Positions 31,471-41,104 of a stretch of DNA of 64,000 nt are shown here, piece by piece (within the stretch, counting starts at the first letter, position 1; the number at the start of each line of letters is the position of its first letter). Under the pieces are notes generated by a model. It was not told the origin of the DNA. It worked only from the letters and a program-made list of their open reading frames with translations, and ran no database searches. Made by a program: the position numbers and the translations under genes. This stretch comes from Capra hircus (lineage: Eukaryota > Chordata > Mammalia > Artiodactyla > Bovidae), in assembly GCF_001704415.2 (NCBI RefSeq), contig NC_030808.1:80134594-80198593 (forward strand). The letters are read 5' to 3'.

Positions 31471-33721
31471 CATGCTTTTTTATCTTGAGTATTCTGAATA
31501 AAAAAGTGTTCATGCATAAATGAGAATACATGTATAAAACCATGCATAGATATTATGTAGGAACTATGTATTTCATTTTTTATTTCTCTCTGTGTTGGGA
31601 GACCATTCTCCATGGGTTTCTCAGGATTCTGCACATCCTAAAAGCAGAAGCAATGACATCCTTTGTTCTGGACTATCTTTCAAAGATGTCTGTACAGTGA
31701 ACAACCAGGAAATAGAAACTGTTTCTCCCTCCAGAGCAAAGGATGTGTTTTATTTACTGCCCATCATGATAATGTCCCCCTCCAGTATAAAGGTTAGATG
31801 GTCTTACTGCTGATTGTGAAATATCTGTGTTCTTTAAACTCAGGTGTCCTCTCTGGTAAATGCAGTCCACTATGTGACCCTCTTTGCGTCACTCTGTAGA
31901 AACTGGCACACAGGAGACTGATGAAGTGCTGGGTTGCTGGGAAGAATACTGACTCTGACCCAGGCATTTTATGTTTCCTCCCAACATCCATGAAACTGGG
32001 GATGACTAGCTTGTTGGCTGAAATTAGAGTAAAATCTTAGATTCTTCACAGTTCTTGGTTCTCTGAATTTTGATATTTTTTAAAGTTCCCAGAGAAATAT
32101 TGATTCGTCTCAATAAATTATTAGTCCAAGTTTCCAAAGACAATCTACAATTTTAGACAAAAATATTAAGTGGGCATTAAAGTCCAATGCTGATTTTAAA
32201 TTTTTATCAGAGAGCTGTCATAAATTATAGGCTTATACATAAAAGGTAGTGGAGAAACTCCATAATAAATTACAGTATTGTCTAAGATTTTTGAGACTAA
32301 TTTCTAAAGATACCAGTCATTCAAATAAAAACTCAATCCAGTTGTATGTCTATGTACATGTTTATATGTTTTAAGCAATAATAATTTATAGGGCAAGTGT
32401 TTAGAATTTTGGAACTTTAATTTAGCATTTTGTAAAATGTTGAATTTCTCACATGAAATAAAATGCTATGTTTGCATTTTTATTTCTCACAAAGCAAAGC
32501 CAGGAGAAATACAGCTACCTTCCATATCCAGAATATATGAAATAAATTAGTAAACTATTTGAATAGTATTATATAAATCTGGCTTATAGTTTACTGTTTA
32601 TTTACCTTTATTCATGTATTTTAAAAGTAACATGAAAACCATAAATCTTTGTTAAAAGGATTTTTCAAAGTCTTTTCAGTTGGAAGCTGTATCTTTATAA
32701 TTCATCATCTTACAAACGAAAGGGGTCTCCTGTATTTGTTTAATCTTTTCCTTCCCTTTTAATAACTACTCACTGTTGGCCTGTGGTCACTCTGCTATAT
32801 TTTACATTATAAATTCTATCTCTATTTTTTACAGTATAAATAAGAGAGACAACAGTTCGTTCAATGAAGTTAAATTTTCCTTTTTCTCATCTAAAAATGT
32901 TTTGAGAGTATTTATAGTAGAAAATGATAGTGTTTAAATTTGTATTATTAATAAATTATATTAAATTAGTATTAAAATATATAAATTATATATAAATTAT
33001 TATTAAATTTGGATAAAAATTTAGTTATCTTTATACATTTATATGTTTTAAATTTTATTTTAGTTAGAGTTTTAACTCTCATCTAAATTTAAAATTTTCT
33101 CCACTTGGAAGTTACCTTTTCCTAGAAAAAAGACCTTTTAAGTTTCAGTTTTCTGAAGACTGATGTTAACCTACTTGATTCCTTTCTATAAACTCTAGAG
33201 TGTAACTTTATTGCCAGGCACTTGCAGAGTGACAACCCAGCATTTATCTTTCTTCACAGCTTAGAGAATTTCCCATCAGGCTTAATGTTTCACTCTTTTT
33301 GGAGAATCTTTATGATCCTTTCCCTTAGACTCATAAGTCTTAGTGGTCTGTCACCAATTATAGGAGGCCCATTGAATTTGAGAAATTTAACTCGACTTCC
33401 TTTTCTAATTTCTTCCATGCTTGAGTCATCCTATATAATGCAAAGACTTCTTCCGAGGGAGGCTCTTGTCCTCTGTCTCTTGTGCCATATCTACACTGGT
33501 CCTCCAGGACAGAAATCTTTTGCTGCTTTAGAAAGGCTACGGTGACTTTCAGAGTCCTACATCTTCCTGGGTACATAAGAACTTTCATATAGGAAAAAAA
33601 TCCACAGCATATGACAAAAGGAATTGGTGAACTCTTAGGCAAACTGAAATGATGCAGCAAGCAGCCCTCTAAGAACAATGAAAAGAAAGGATGGCAATAC
33701 ATTCATTAAAAAGAAAAAGCA
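31471..33721. other. Long AT-rich spacer, no feature seen
   Basis: Very AT-rich around 32900-33070. The longest frames, at 33222-33545 (+) and 33358-33702 (-), overlap each other and lack recognisable domains. Confidence 0.5.
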
Positions 33722-33886
33722 CTTTCTTCAAGTGGCCTTGAGTAGCCCGTGAGGCTCCTCTGTCCATAGGATTTTCCCTAACAAGAATACTGGAGTGAGT
33801 TACTATTCCTCCAGGGGATCTTCCCCATCCAGAATCGAACCTGCTTTACAGGAAGATTCTTTACTGGTGAGCCACTACGAACGTCC
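33722..33886 (-). mobile_element. Bov-tA SINE, diverged
   Basis: Reverse copy, gtccataggattttccctaa through gagccactacgaacgtccc. Confidence 0.8.
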
Positions 33887-34499
33887 CACAAAGACTGTCA
33901 CTTCTGCATTTATCCTCTGGGAGGCAGCAGTTCCCCATATAGGAGGAAAGAAACCAGGGGGAAGGTGAGGGCCACTTGTGCTCTTCAATTTGTTTCTCAT
34001 TTTTCCTGGCCATGAGGGAAAACTTGCTTCTTACTGGGGCTGAACTCTCACAAAGAATCCTCACTCACTTGAATAAGATTTAAGCTGAATCACCTTTCAA
34101 ATTTAGAACCACTTGTTCAGAAAGTACAGACTACTGTGAGTCAGCTGCTCAGATGAGTCTCCACCTATTTAATGGCTCTACCTTTTGTAGCATCCCTAGA
34201 GTAACAGCAACAACAAATACCATGCTTAGAATTTTCTTACCCGCTACAGTTCCTCAGCAGTGTATCAGTATTAAAAAGTTGTTCATATATGTATCACATT
34301 TGTGACTGAATTTATGAAAATCAAATCTATGGGCATAAAAAGTGGTCATGATATATATTGAGTAAAAAATAGAGATTATATGTTATATTTACAAGATAAT
34401 TTCCATTTTGGAATACCCATACCTTCAGGTAGTTGGAGAAAATATTTCTGAAAAGTCATAACCAAAATTTCAACAGTAGTTTCCTTTGGCTGATGAGAT

Positions 34500-34714
34500 T
34501 GAAAGCAGTCAGTGTTAGTCACTTAGTCGTGTCTGACTCTGCCACCCCATGAACTGTAGCCTGCCAGGCTCCCCTGTCCATGAAATTCTCCAGGCAAGAA
34601 TACTGGAGTGGGTTGCCATTCCTTTCTCCAGGGAATCTCTCCGATCCAGGGATCAAAACCGGGTCTCCTGCATTGCAGGCAGATTCTTTATCATCTGAGT
34701 CACTAGAGGAAGTC
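34500..34714 (-). mobile_element. Bov-tA SINE
   Basis: Reverse copy from gtcacttagtcgtgtctgac to cactagaggaagtc, with flanking tgatgagat on both sides. Confidence 0.9.
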
Positions 34715-34989
34715 TGATGAGATGACAGGAGTTTTTATTTCTTGCTTACCTTATTCTGTATTTTCTACATTTTCCACACTGAAGTATGTTCTATAAAATA
34801 GTATATAAAAAGAAAGAATACAGATGTCAGGAACCTTAGAGAAAAATTAATAGTGAATTTCAACATTTATATGAATATTTGCATGTGAATAGCCTCCATC
34901 CTAGTCCTACATTTTCCTGTCTTATGTTCTGGTTTTTATTGATTAATATTTACCTAGAACTAGCACATAGAACTTCGGTACAGTTGTTT

Positions 34990-35199
34990 AGGGCTTCCCT
35001 GATGACTCAACCAGTAGAAAATCTGCCTACAATTCAGGAGACACAGGAGACAATCCCTGGGTCAGGAAGATTCCCTGGAGAAGGAAATGGCAACTCACTC
35101 CAGTATTGTTGCCTGAAAAATCCCATGAACAGAGGAGCCTGGTGGGCTATAGTTTATGGGATTGCAAAGAATCGATACAACACAGCACACAACAAAAGT
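34990..35199 (+). mobile_element. Bov-tA SINE
   Basis: gggcttccctgatgactcaa through ttgcaaagaatcgatac, with short TSD agttgttt. Confidence 0.9.
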
Positions 35200-35599
35200 T
35201 GTTTTGAGGTGAATAAGATTTTGGAATGAGGGTATAGATGTTCAAAACAGAGATGAAATGCGGGAGAGAGGTATCTGCTCATTATTAGTCTTTCAGGGCA
35301 ACTGAGCAAATGTCACTGCCTACCTCTTTCTCCTCTTGGTCCATAGGTACTAGATTGCCTCATTACAGAATTCTAGAATCTTGGAGGACAGTGAGCCATC
35401 CATGTCATTCTGCCCTGCCCGCCTACCCAGCTCAGAAACCCTCCCCAGAATACCTCTAACTTCTGACCTCTTCTTCAGCACCTCTGGAAATATGGAGCTC
35501 AGTACTTTAGCCTGAAATACTCTTTCCCTTGGTCTGCCTGGGACACTTCTATGCATCATTCAATATTCAAATCAGGTGTGCAGTTTCTGTGAGGCCCAG

Positions 35600-35815
35600 T
35601 CATTGGTCTTCTAAGTGTGGATTCTGAGGTCAGAAAGACAGTTCAATCCTGCCTCGCCTCCTAACATTTGCTATGTGATTTTAGCCATCTTATCTCACCC
35701 CTCTGAGGTTTTCTTACTTGTGAAATGGGGTTCACAGATTGAAAATGCGTATGGGCTCTTCAGATGTGTCCAGAACATAGCAAGCAAGTAATAAATGCCA
35801 ACTGCTGCCTTTAAC
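35600..35815 (+). mobile_element. MIR SINE
   Basis: Core-SINE pattern: ttctgaggtcagaaagac, gctatgtgattttagccatc, cctctgaggttttcttacttgtgaaatggg, agcaagtaataaatgcc. Confidence 0.7.
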
Positions 35816-35964
35816 ATCAGTGGTTTCAACCCTGACCTGCAGATTAAAATAACCTGCAAAGCTTTTAAAACATGATTTAATAGGTCTGGGATGATGCTCT
35901 AACAGAGTTTGTATTTTCCGAAAGTTGCCCAAGCCTGCCAGGTTGGGAACTGTTATAACAGCAG

Positions 35965-36150
35965 TTCTGAAAGTCTGTTACCTGAACTGGAAGCGCCAGC
36001 ATCTCCTGGGAACCTGTTAGAAACTCAAATTCCAGGGCCCCACCACACACCCACCTTGTAAGAAACTCTGGAGATGGGCCCCAGCAATTCAGGTTTTAAC
36101 AAGCCTTCCAGGAGAGTCTGATACATGCTAACGTTAATGAACCACTGCAC
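35965..36150 (+). mobile_element. MER5-type hAT DNA transposon remnant
   Basis: agcatctcctgggaacctgttagaaact, ccccagcaattcaggttttaacaagc and gaaccactgcact match MER5A-like text. Confidence 0.65.
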
Positions 36151-36155
36151 TAGTT

Positions 36156-37145
36156 GGAAGCAGAACCACTGTGAGAACCACAGTATGAGGAATTTATCTT
36201 AGAAATTAGACTTTACACCATTGTGGGAGGGGCTAGGGAAGTAAGATCCAGGGAAAGCGCAAGAACTGTTTGTCTTGTTCAATGTGTATGTATTTTTAGG
36301 ACTTAATGCTGTGCCATACAAAAGTTCAGTTTACTTCAATTCAGGAAATGTTGACTGAACACTAAATTTCTTTATGGCAATGTGCCTGGGCCCTGCCAAT
36401 ACAATGCTGTATGAGGCATCTCAGGTTGCTTATAGCCTCTCAGACTCAACTCTTCCTTCCTGCTCTCACTGCCCCTTAAGCACACCTCTACCTACTGCTA
36501 TAATCTTTATGCTGATCTATATACACTTTTTAAGTTATAATTTATATTTATTTGATAATGATGGGTGTGATAAAAATTGTATACTTTTCGTATGTTTATT
36601 GACCTTTAAATTTTTTATTTATTTTAATTGGAGGCTAATTACTTTACAATATTGTGGTGGTTTTTTTCCATACATTGACATGAATCACCCAGGCAGGTAC
36701 ATGTGTCCCCCCATCCTGAATCTGCCTCCCACCTCCCTCCCCACCCCACCCTTCTGGGTTGTCCCAGAGAACCAGCTTTGAGTGCCCTGCTTCATGCATC
36801 AAGCTTGCACTGGTCATCTATTTTACATATGGTAACTATATATACACATTTATATGTCTATGTCCACCACTAAATTGATCTTTTTAGGGCAGGAACAAAC
36901 TTTATTTATTCCTAGGAGATGCTTAAAGCCAGTTGTATTCTTGGGCCTGGCTCTGTGTTCCAAAGCCATGCCGTGGGTTGTGTTCCCCTAGTGAAAAAAG
37001 ATAGGAGGGAAAAGCCTGGTGTATGAGTCAAGGTTTGATCAGGAAAGCAGAACCACTGTGAAGATTACAGTACAAAGAATTAACCTTAGAAATCAGACTT
37101 TACACCATGGTGGGAGGGGCTAGGGAAGTAAGATCCAGGGAAAAG
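36156..37145. repeat. Direct repeat pair (36156-36262 and 37040-37145)
   Basis: Both contain agcagaaccactgtga and ttacaccat-gtgggaggggctagggaagtaagatccaggg, so about 100 bases recur 880 bases apart. Family not identified. Confidence 0.8.
36605..36860 (-). mobile_element. Young L1 3' UTR fragment
   Basis: Reverse of the L1 3' end at 49.3 kb: aattggaggctaattacttt, ccatacattgacatgaatca, ggttgtcccagagaaccag. Confidence 0.8.
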
Positions 37146-37189
37146 GAGTTGAAAGGTTACAAATCAGCCCTCCTCAGGCACTGGTACTT

Positions 37190-37355
37190 AAAAAAAAAAG
37201 ACGTATCTTATATTGGAGCATAGTTGAGTAACAACTTTGTGTTAATTTCAGGTGTATAGCAAAGTGATTCAGTTATACATATATATGTACCTATTTTAAA
37301 ACTTCTTTTCCAACTTCGATTATTACAGAATATTAAGCAGAGTTCCTTGTTCTAT
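37190..37355 (-). mobile_element. Old L1 3'-end fragment, reverse
   Basis: Reverse of the element at 130-295: aggtgtatagcaaagtgatt and agagttccttgttctatac. Confidence 0.65.
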
Positions 37356-37519
37356 ACAGAGGCATTGGTGCTTTTAGAAACCAGAACTTTAAGGGAAATC
37401 TGGACAAACATATTCGGCTGCCAGAGGGACAGTGAGGGAGAATTGGTGAAGACATCTGTGGAAGGTTGTGGTCCTGGTGGGACTCGTGTGGCTAGAGGTC
37501 CACATGGCTGGTATTGCCC

Positions 37520-37553
37520 GGGGGGGGGGGGGGGGTGGGGGTGGGGGTGGGTG
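37520..37553 (+). repeat. G-run, potential G-quadruplex
   Basis: Sixteen G followed by G5, G5 and G3 blocks separated by single T. Overlapping frames here are low-complexity shadows. Confidence 0.9.
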
Positions 37554-38151
37554 GTTGTCACATTCAAAGCAGGGAAGATGAAACCAGCAGGAGTGAGCAG
37601 CATCTCTGCGTCTTACCCCACAACTTTTGGGAGTCGCAGCACTGCTTCGTTTCATTTTCTCAATCACAAATGAATTTCTCCTCTGAACAACTCTAGCCTA
37701 GAGCCATATAGCAAAGGGGTTTTTTTCTTTTAATAATTCCTATTTAGCCCAGTTGACACAGTACTAATTCACTCAGCTGGCAAATATTACTCCACTAAAA
37801 AACTTGTATTAATGTTCTCTCCAGGAGCTAGTGTTTCATCCATTTTTAAACTGCCGTGATAGAATAGTGTTATTTCCAGACACAATAGAGTACCATCTCC
37901 AAACGTCATGTAGTTAAGATAAAAGGCAGGAGAGCTGTTATAACAAAGGTCTGTTGCTAGTTTCGGGTTTCTAGATCAGTAGTAGAAGTTAAGGTTATTT
38001 TCAGAGAATGATCTCTTCATGTTCTTTTTGATATAAGGAGTCACGTCATTGCAGGTTCTCATATGTTTTCTACAGGCTTAGTCCGTAAAACTAAGCTATC
38101 TAATGCTACCTCCCCATTTATATGACAGGTCCCACATGGATTATTTCAATC

Positions 38152-38667
38152 TGTTAGGTAGTTAGACTAGGAAACCGAGTCCAAAATGGCGGTGGCTAAA
38201 AGACAAGGAAGGGAAAAGCCCGTGAAAATAGAACAAAGGAAGGTCAAAGGAAGGTTCCAGGACCTGAGTGAGGACCTCAGGTAGAACAAACAGTACTCCT
38301 GGCTAGCCCTACTTACAGAGGGCAGGCCCAGGGGGAGGAAAAAACAAATAAAAAGAGGAGCCAAAGCACAGGCTTTCTCTCTCTCTCTCTCTCTCTCTCC
38401 CCGCCCCACCTCCACCCCCACCGCACGCTGGCGCGCTCCCCCACTCTCTCCTCTTTGCGTCTTTGAGTCGGCATGCCCTCAGCCTTGAGGATGGATTCTC
38501 TTGCTATTTTCTAAATAAAATAGAGCTGTAACACTGATTTGTCTAAGAGCCATATAACACGGTCTGTCCAAGACCCGAGAGCTGTGACGTGCTGAGGGCT
38601 TTAATGTCTGTTGCTCCAAATCTTTATTGTGATGAGAAAGAACCGAGGAGCATATACTCGCCTGACA
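38152..38667 (+). mobile_element. Solo LTR of an ERV1-type endogenous retrovirus
   Basis: 516 bases starting TGTTAGG and ending CCTGACA, flanked by the 4-base duplication aatc, the size typical of gammaretroviral integration. Inside are a (CT)n tract, a TATA-like aaataaaaag, and AATAAA near 38512. There are no internal viral genes; this is what remains after LTR-LTR recombination. Confidence 0.8.
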
Positions 38668-38684
38668 AATCTAAACTCCCACTT

Positions 38685-39103
38685 GGTAGCACAGGGAACT
38701 ATACTCAATATCTCTTAATAACCTATAATGGAAAAGAATCTTAAAAAGAATACATCTACCTATCTATCTGTATATATACACGTAGGTATACACACATATG
38801 GGCTTCCCAGCTGGTGCTAGTGGTAAAGAACCTGCCTGCCAATGCAGATGTAAGAAATACAGGTTCAATCCCTGAGTCGGGAAGATCCCCCGGAGGAGGC
38901 CATGGTAACCCACTCCAGTATTCTTGCCTGGAGAATTCCATGGACAGAGGAAACTGGTGGGCTACAATCATAGGGTCGCAAAGAGTCAGGCATGACTGGA
39001 GAGACTTTGCACTCGTATATACACATGTCAATCATTTGCTGTACAGTTGAAAGTAATGCAACATGTTAGGTCAACTATATTTCAATAAAACTTTTTTTTA
39101 AGA
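38685..39103 (+). mobile_element. Old L1 3' end split by a Bov-tA
   Basis: tagcacagggaactatactc up to 38799, resuming at tcaatcatttgctgtacagttgaaag and ending tttcaataaaac. Confidence 0.75.
38800..39013 (+). mobile_element. Bov-tA SINE inside the L1 end
   Basis: gggcttcccagctggtgctag through gtcgcaaagagtcaggcatg, flanked by similar gtatacacacat / gtatatacacat. Confidence 0.9.
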
Positions 39104-39339
39104 ACCATCTCACTTGGGCTTCATTTTCTCTCTCCACTTTGGTCCTTCCACCTCTTCAACATCTTCCCATCACAATAGTCAAGTTCACTGCTCCCCAAAG
39201 ATGCTGCTTAGATTAAATATCTGTTCCCTATGCTTTGTCTTGGTTTCCCAAAGGGACTGTAAGCTCTTCAAGGGAAAGCATTCATGTCTTTTGAAATTTA
39301 TTTCTCTTCTTTTTGCTTTGAGGCTCCCATAGGCTGAAC

Positions 39340-39673
39340 GTGAAGTGAAGTGAAGTGAAGTGAAGTGAAACGAAAGTCACTCAGTCACATCCAACTCTTT
39401 GCGACACTATGGACTTCTTCATGGAATTTTCCAGGCTAGAATACTAGAATGGGTAGCCTTTCCCTACTCCAGGGGATCTTCCCAACCCAGGGATCGAACC
39501 CAGGTCTCCTGCAGTGCAGACGGATGCTTTACTGGCTGAGCCACAAGGGAAGTAAAAGAATACTGGAGTGGGTAGCCTATCCCTTCTCCAGCAGCTCTTC
39601 CTGACCCAGGAATCGAACTGGGGTCTCCTGCATTACAGGTGGATTCTTTACCGACTGAGCTATCAGGGAAGCG
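39340..39673 (-). mobile_element. Bov-tA SINE with a second partial head in tandem
   Basis: A (GTGAA)n edge, a complete reverse Bov-tA to about 39554, then another 117-base Bov-tA head segment. The whole is flanked by ataggctgaa on both sides, so it inserted as one unit or duplicated later. Confidence 0.85.
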
Positions 39674-40194
39674 TATAGGCTGAATATGTGAACTCAACTC
39701 GACTAAAGATGAGTAGAAGCACCAATCACCACACACATGCTCCGAGCACTCAGGACACCTCAAACATGTGATGAGCTGCCAAGTATTTAAACTAAGACTG
39801 ACAAAAAAGACACACCCACTTCTGCCATCTTGTTGATGGCATCTTCATCTTACTCTGTAATTCTTTAAAAAGATTGCACAAGTTTCTTTTTGTTGACTGC
39901 CCCTTCAGTCTGGACAGTACAATGGAGGGGAATGTCTTAAATAAAAACTCAACATTTAAGATACAATAAAAATATTTCTTTTTCTCAGGACTGACTATGG
40001 TAAATAGCTAATGCCTGTGCTTGGCTCTATTCTAGTTTATCATGAGCAGGACTCAGAATAGCACCAGATATAATGAAATATTTCATAAGGGTTTTGGAGT
40101 GAAATCATAATCATCCCAGAGTCAGAAATTATCTTGATGTGTTTTTCGTAATGACAATATTGATAATACTGTAAAGCCCCATGATAGCACAGTG

Positions 40195-40380
40195 TGATAA
40201 AGTTCAAAGGTCTGAGTCTGAATACCAGCTCTGTCACATATTAACTCTGTGACTCTGGGAAGGGCTCTATGAGCAACAGCTTCCTCATTGTAAAGGAAAG
40301 GTGATCACGGAGATCTCAGAGTGGTGGTGAGGATTAAGTTACACCATGAAAGGAGGCTTCAATAAGTGTTTGTTACAGAA
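40195..40380 (+). mobile_element. MIR SINE
   Basis: tctgagtctgaataccagct, taactctgtgactctgggaa, gcttcctcattgtaaagg, gaggattaagt, caataagtgtttgtt. Confidence 0.75.
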
Positions 40381-40887
40381 AATCCTAAATCTCTTATCTT
40401 TTATTCTAATGGTTTTCTATTTCTTTTCTTTTACCCAGATCAGAAAGATAATTTTACATTTTCTTTCAACTTTTTTGAGACTCAGTATTTTTTGATAATG
40501 AGAAGTTGGTAGATATATTAACAAAAGATTTTTTTCTTTTTTGGTAATAATTTAGATCATAAAAAACTAATATAAGACAAAATCTCTCAGCATTGGGTTG
40601 GGAATCAGGAGGAGAAGGAAGAAGGAAAGGGAGAGAGTCCTTAGATCCATGGTGGAAACATGACCCACTACCCCTTGATTGAGCACCCATGACAAGGTCT
40701 CTGTGATAGGGAAGCCCCAGCTAAGGGCTCCTGCCTCAGTGAACAAGAACGCTCCAGGGCTGCACAGTGAGCCCCTAGGGCAGAGCCCTAGTGCTGGCTC
40801 TCTGATCATCTTGACTTGGCTGCAGGTTGGTTGTGACTGAAAGGAGACCAGTGTGAATTAACCAGGAGGGGAACATAAGGACGGAAC

Positions 40888-40893
40888 TTTATT
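40888..40893 (-). terminator. Polyadenylation signal for the LMW kininogen transcript
   Basis: Minus-strand AATAAA about 100 bases after the LMW stop codon. Confidence 0.6.
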
Positions 40894-40993
40894 TCACTCA
40901 GTCACAGAGGGATAAAATGGCATTCTTCTCTATTTAAATTCTACCCCATCTTCTCGTCCTTCCACGCAGGGCTGCTGACAGAGGTTGTCGGGT

Positions 40994-41104
40994 CTATTGT
41001 GCCAACCGTGGAGATTCTGCCGGTAAATTGACCTCACCCTGAGGTGCTGGCTCTGCCCCTGCCTCTTGAGGTCGGCCCTTGTACTCGCAGGACCTTACGT
41101 GCCT
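40994..41104 (-). CDS. KNG1: KNG exon 11, LMW-specific terminal exon
   Basis: Acceptor ACTTACAG; 36 codons RHVRSCEYKGRPQEAGAEPA through SPRLAQ, then TAG at 40994-40996. The RSCEYKGRP segment is the conserved LMW light chain, whose Cys replaces that of the HMW tail. Confidence 0.93.
   Translation of the reverse strand, partial: RHVRSCEYKGRPQEAGAEPAPQGEVNLPAESPRLAQ

Noticed and set aside
33222..33702. Opposed frames of 107 and 114 codons
   Set aside because: Overlap antisense to each other in AT-rich spacer, with no domain, no splice context and no CpG promoter.
37347..37673. Gly/Val-rich and Pro-rich frames on both strands
   Set aside because: Produced by the G-run; low complexity.
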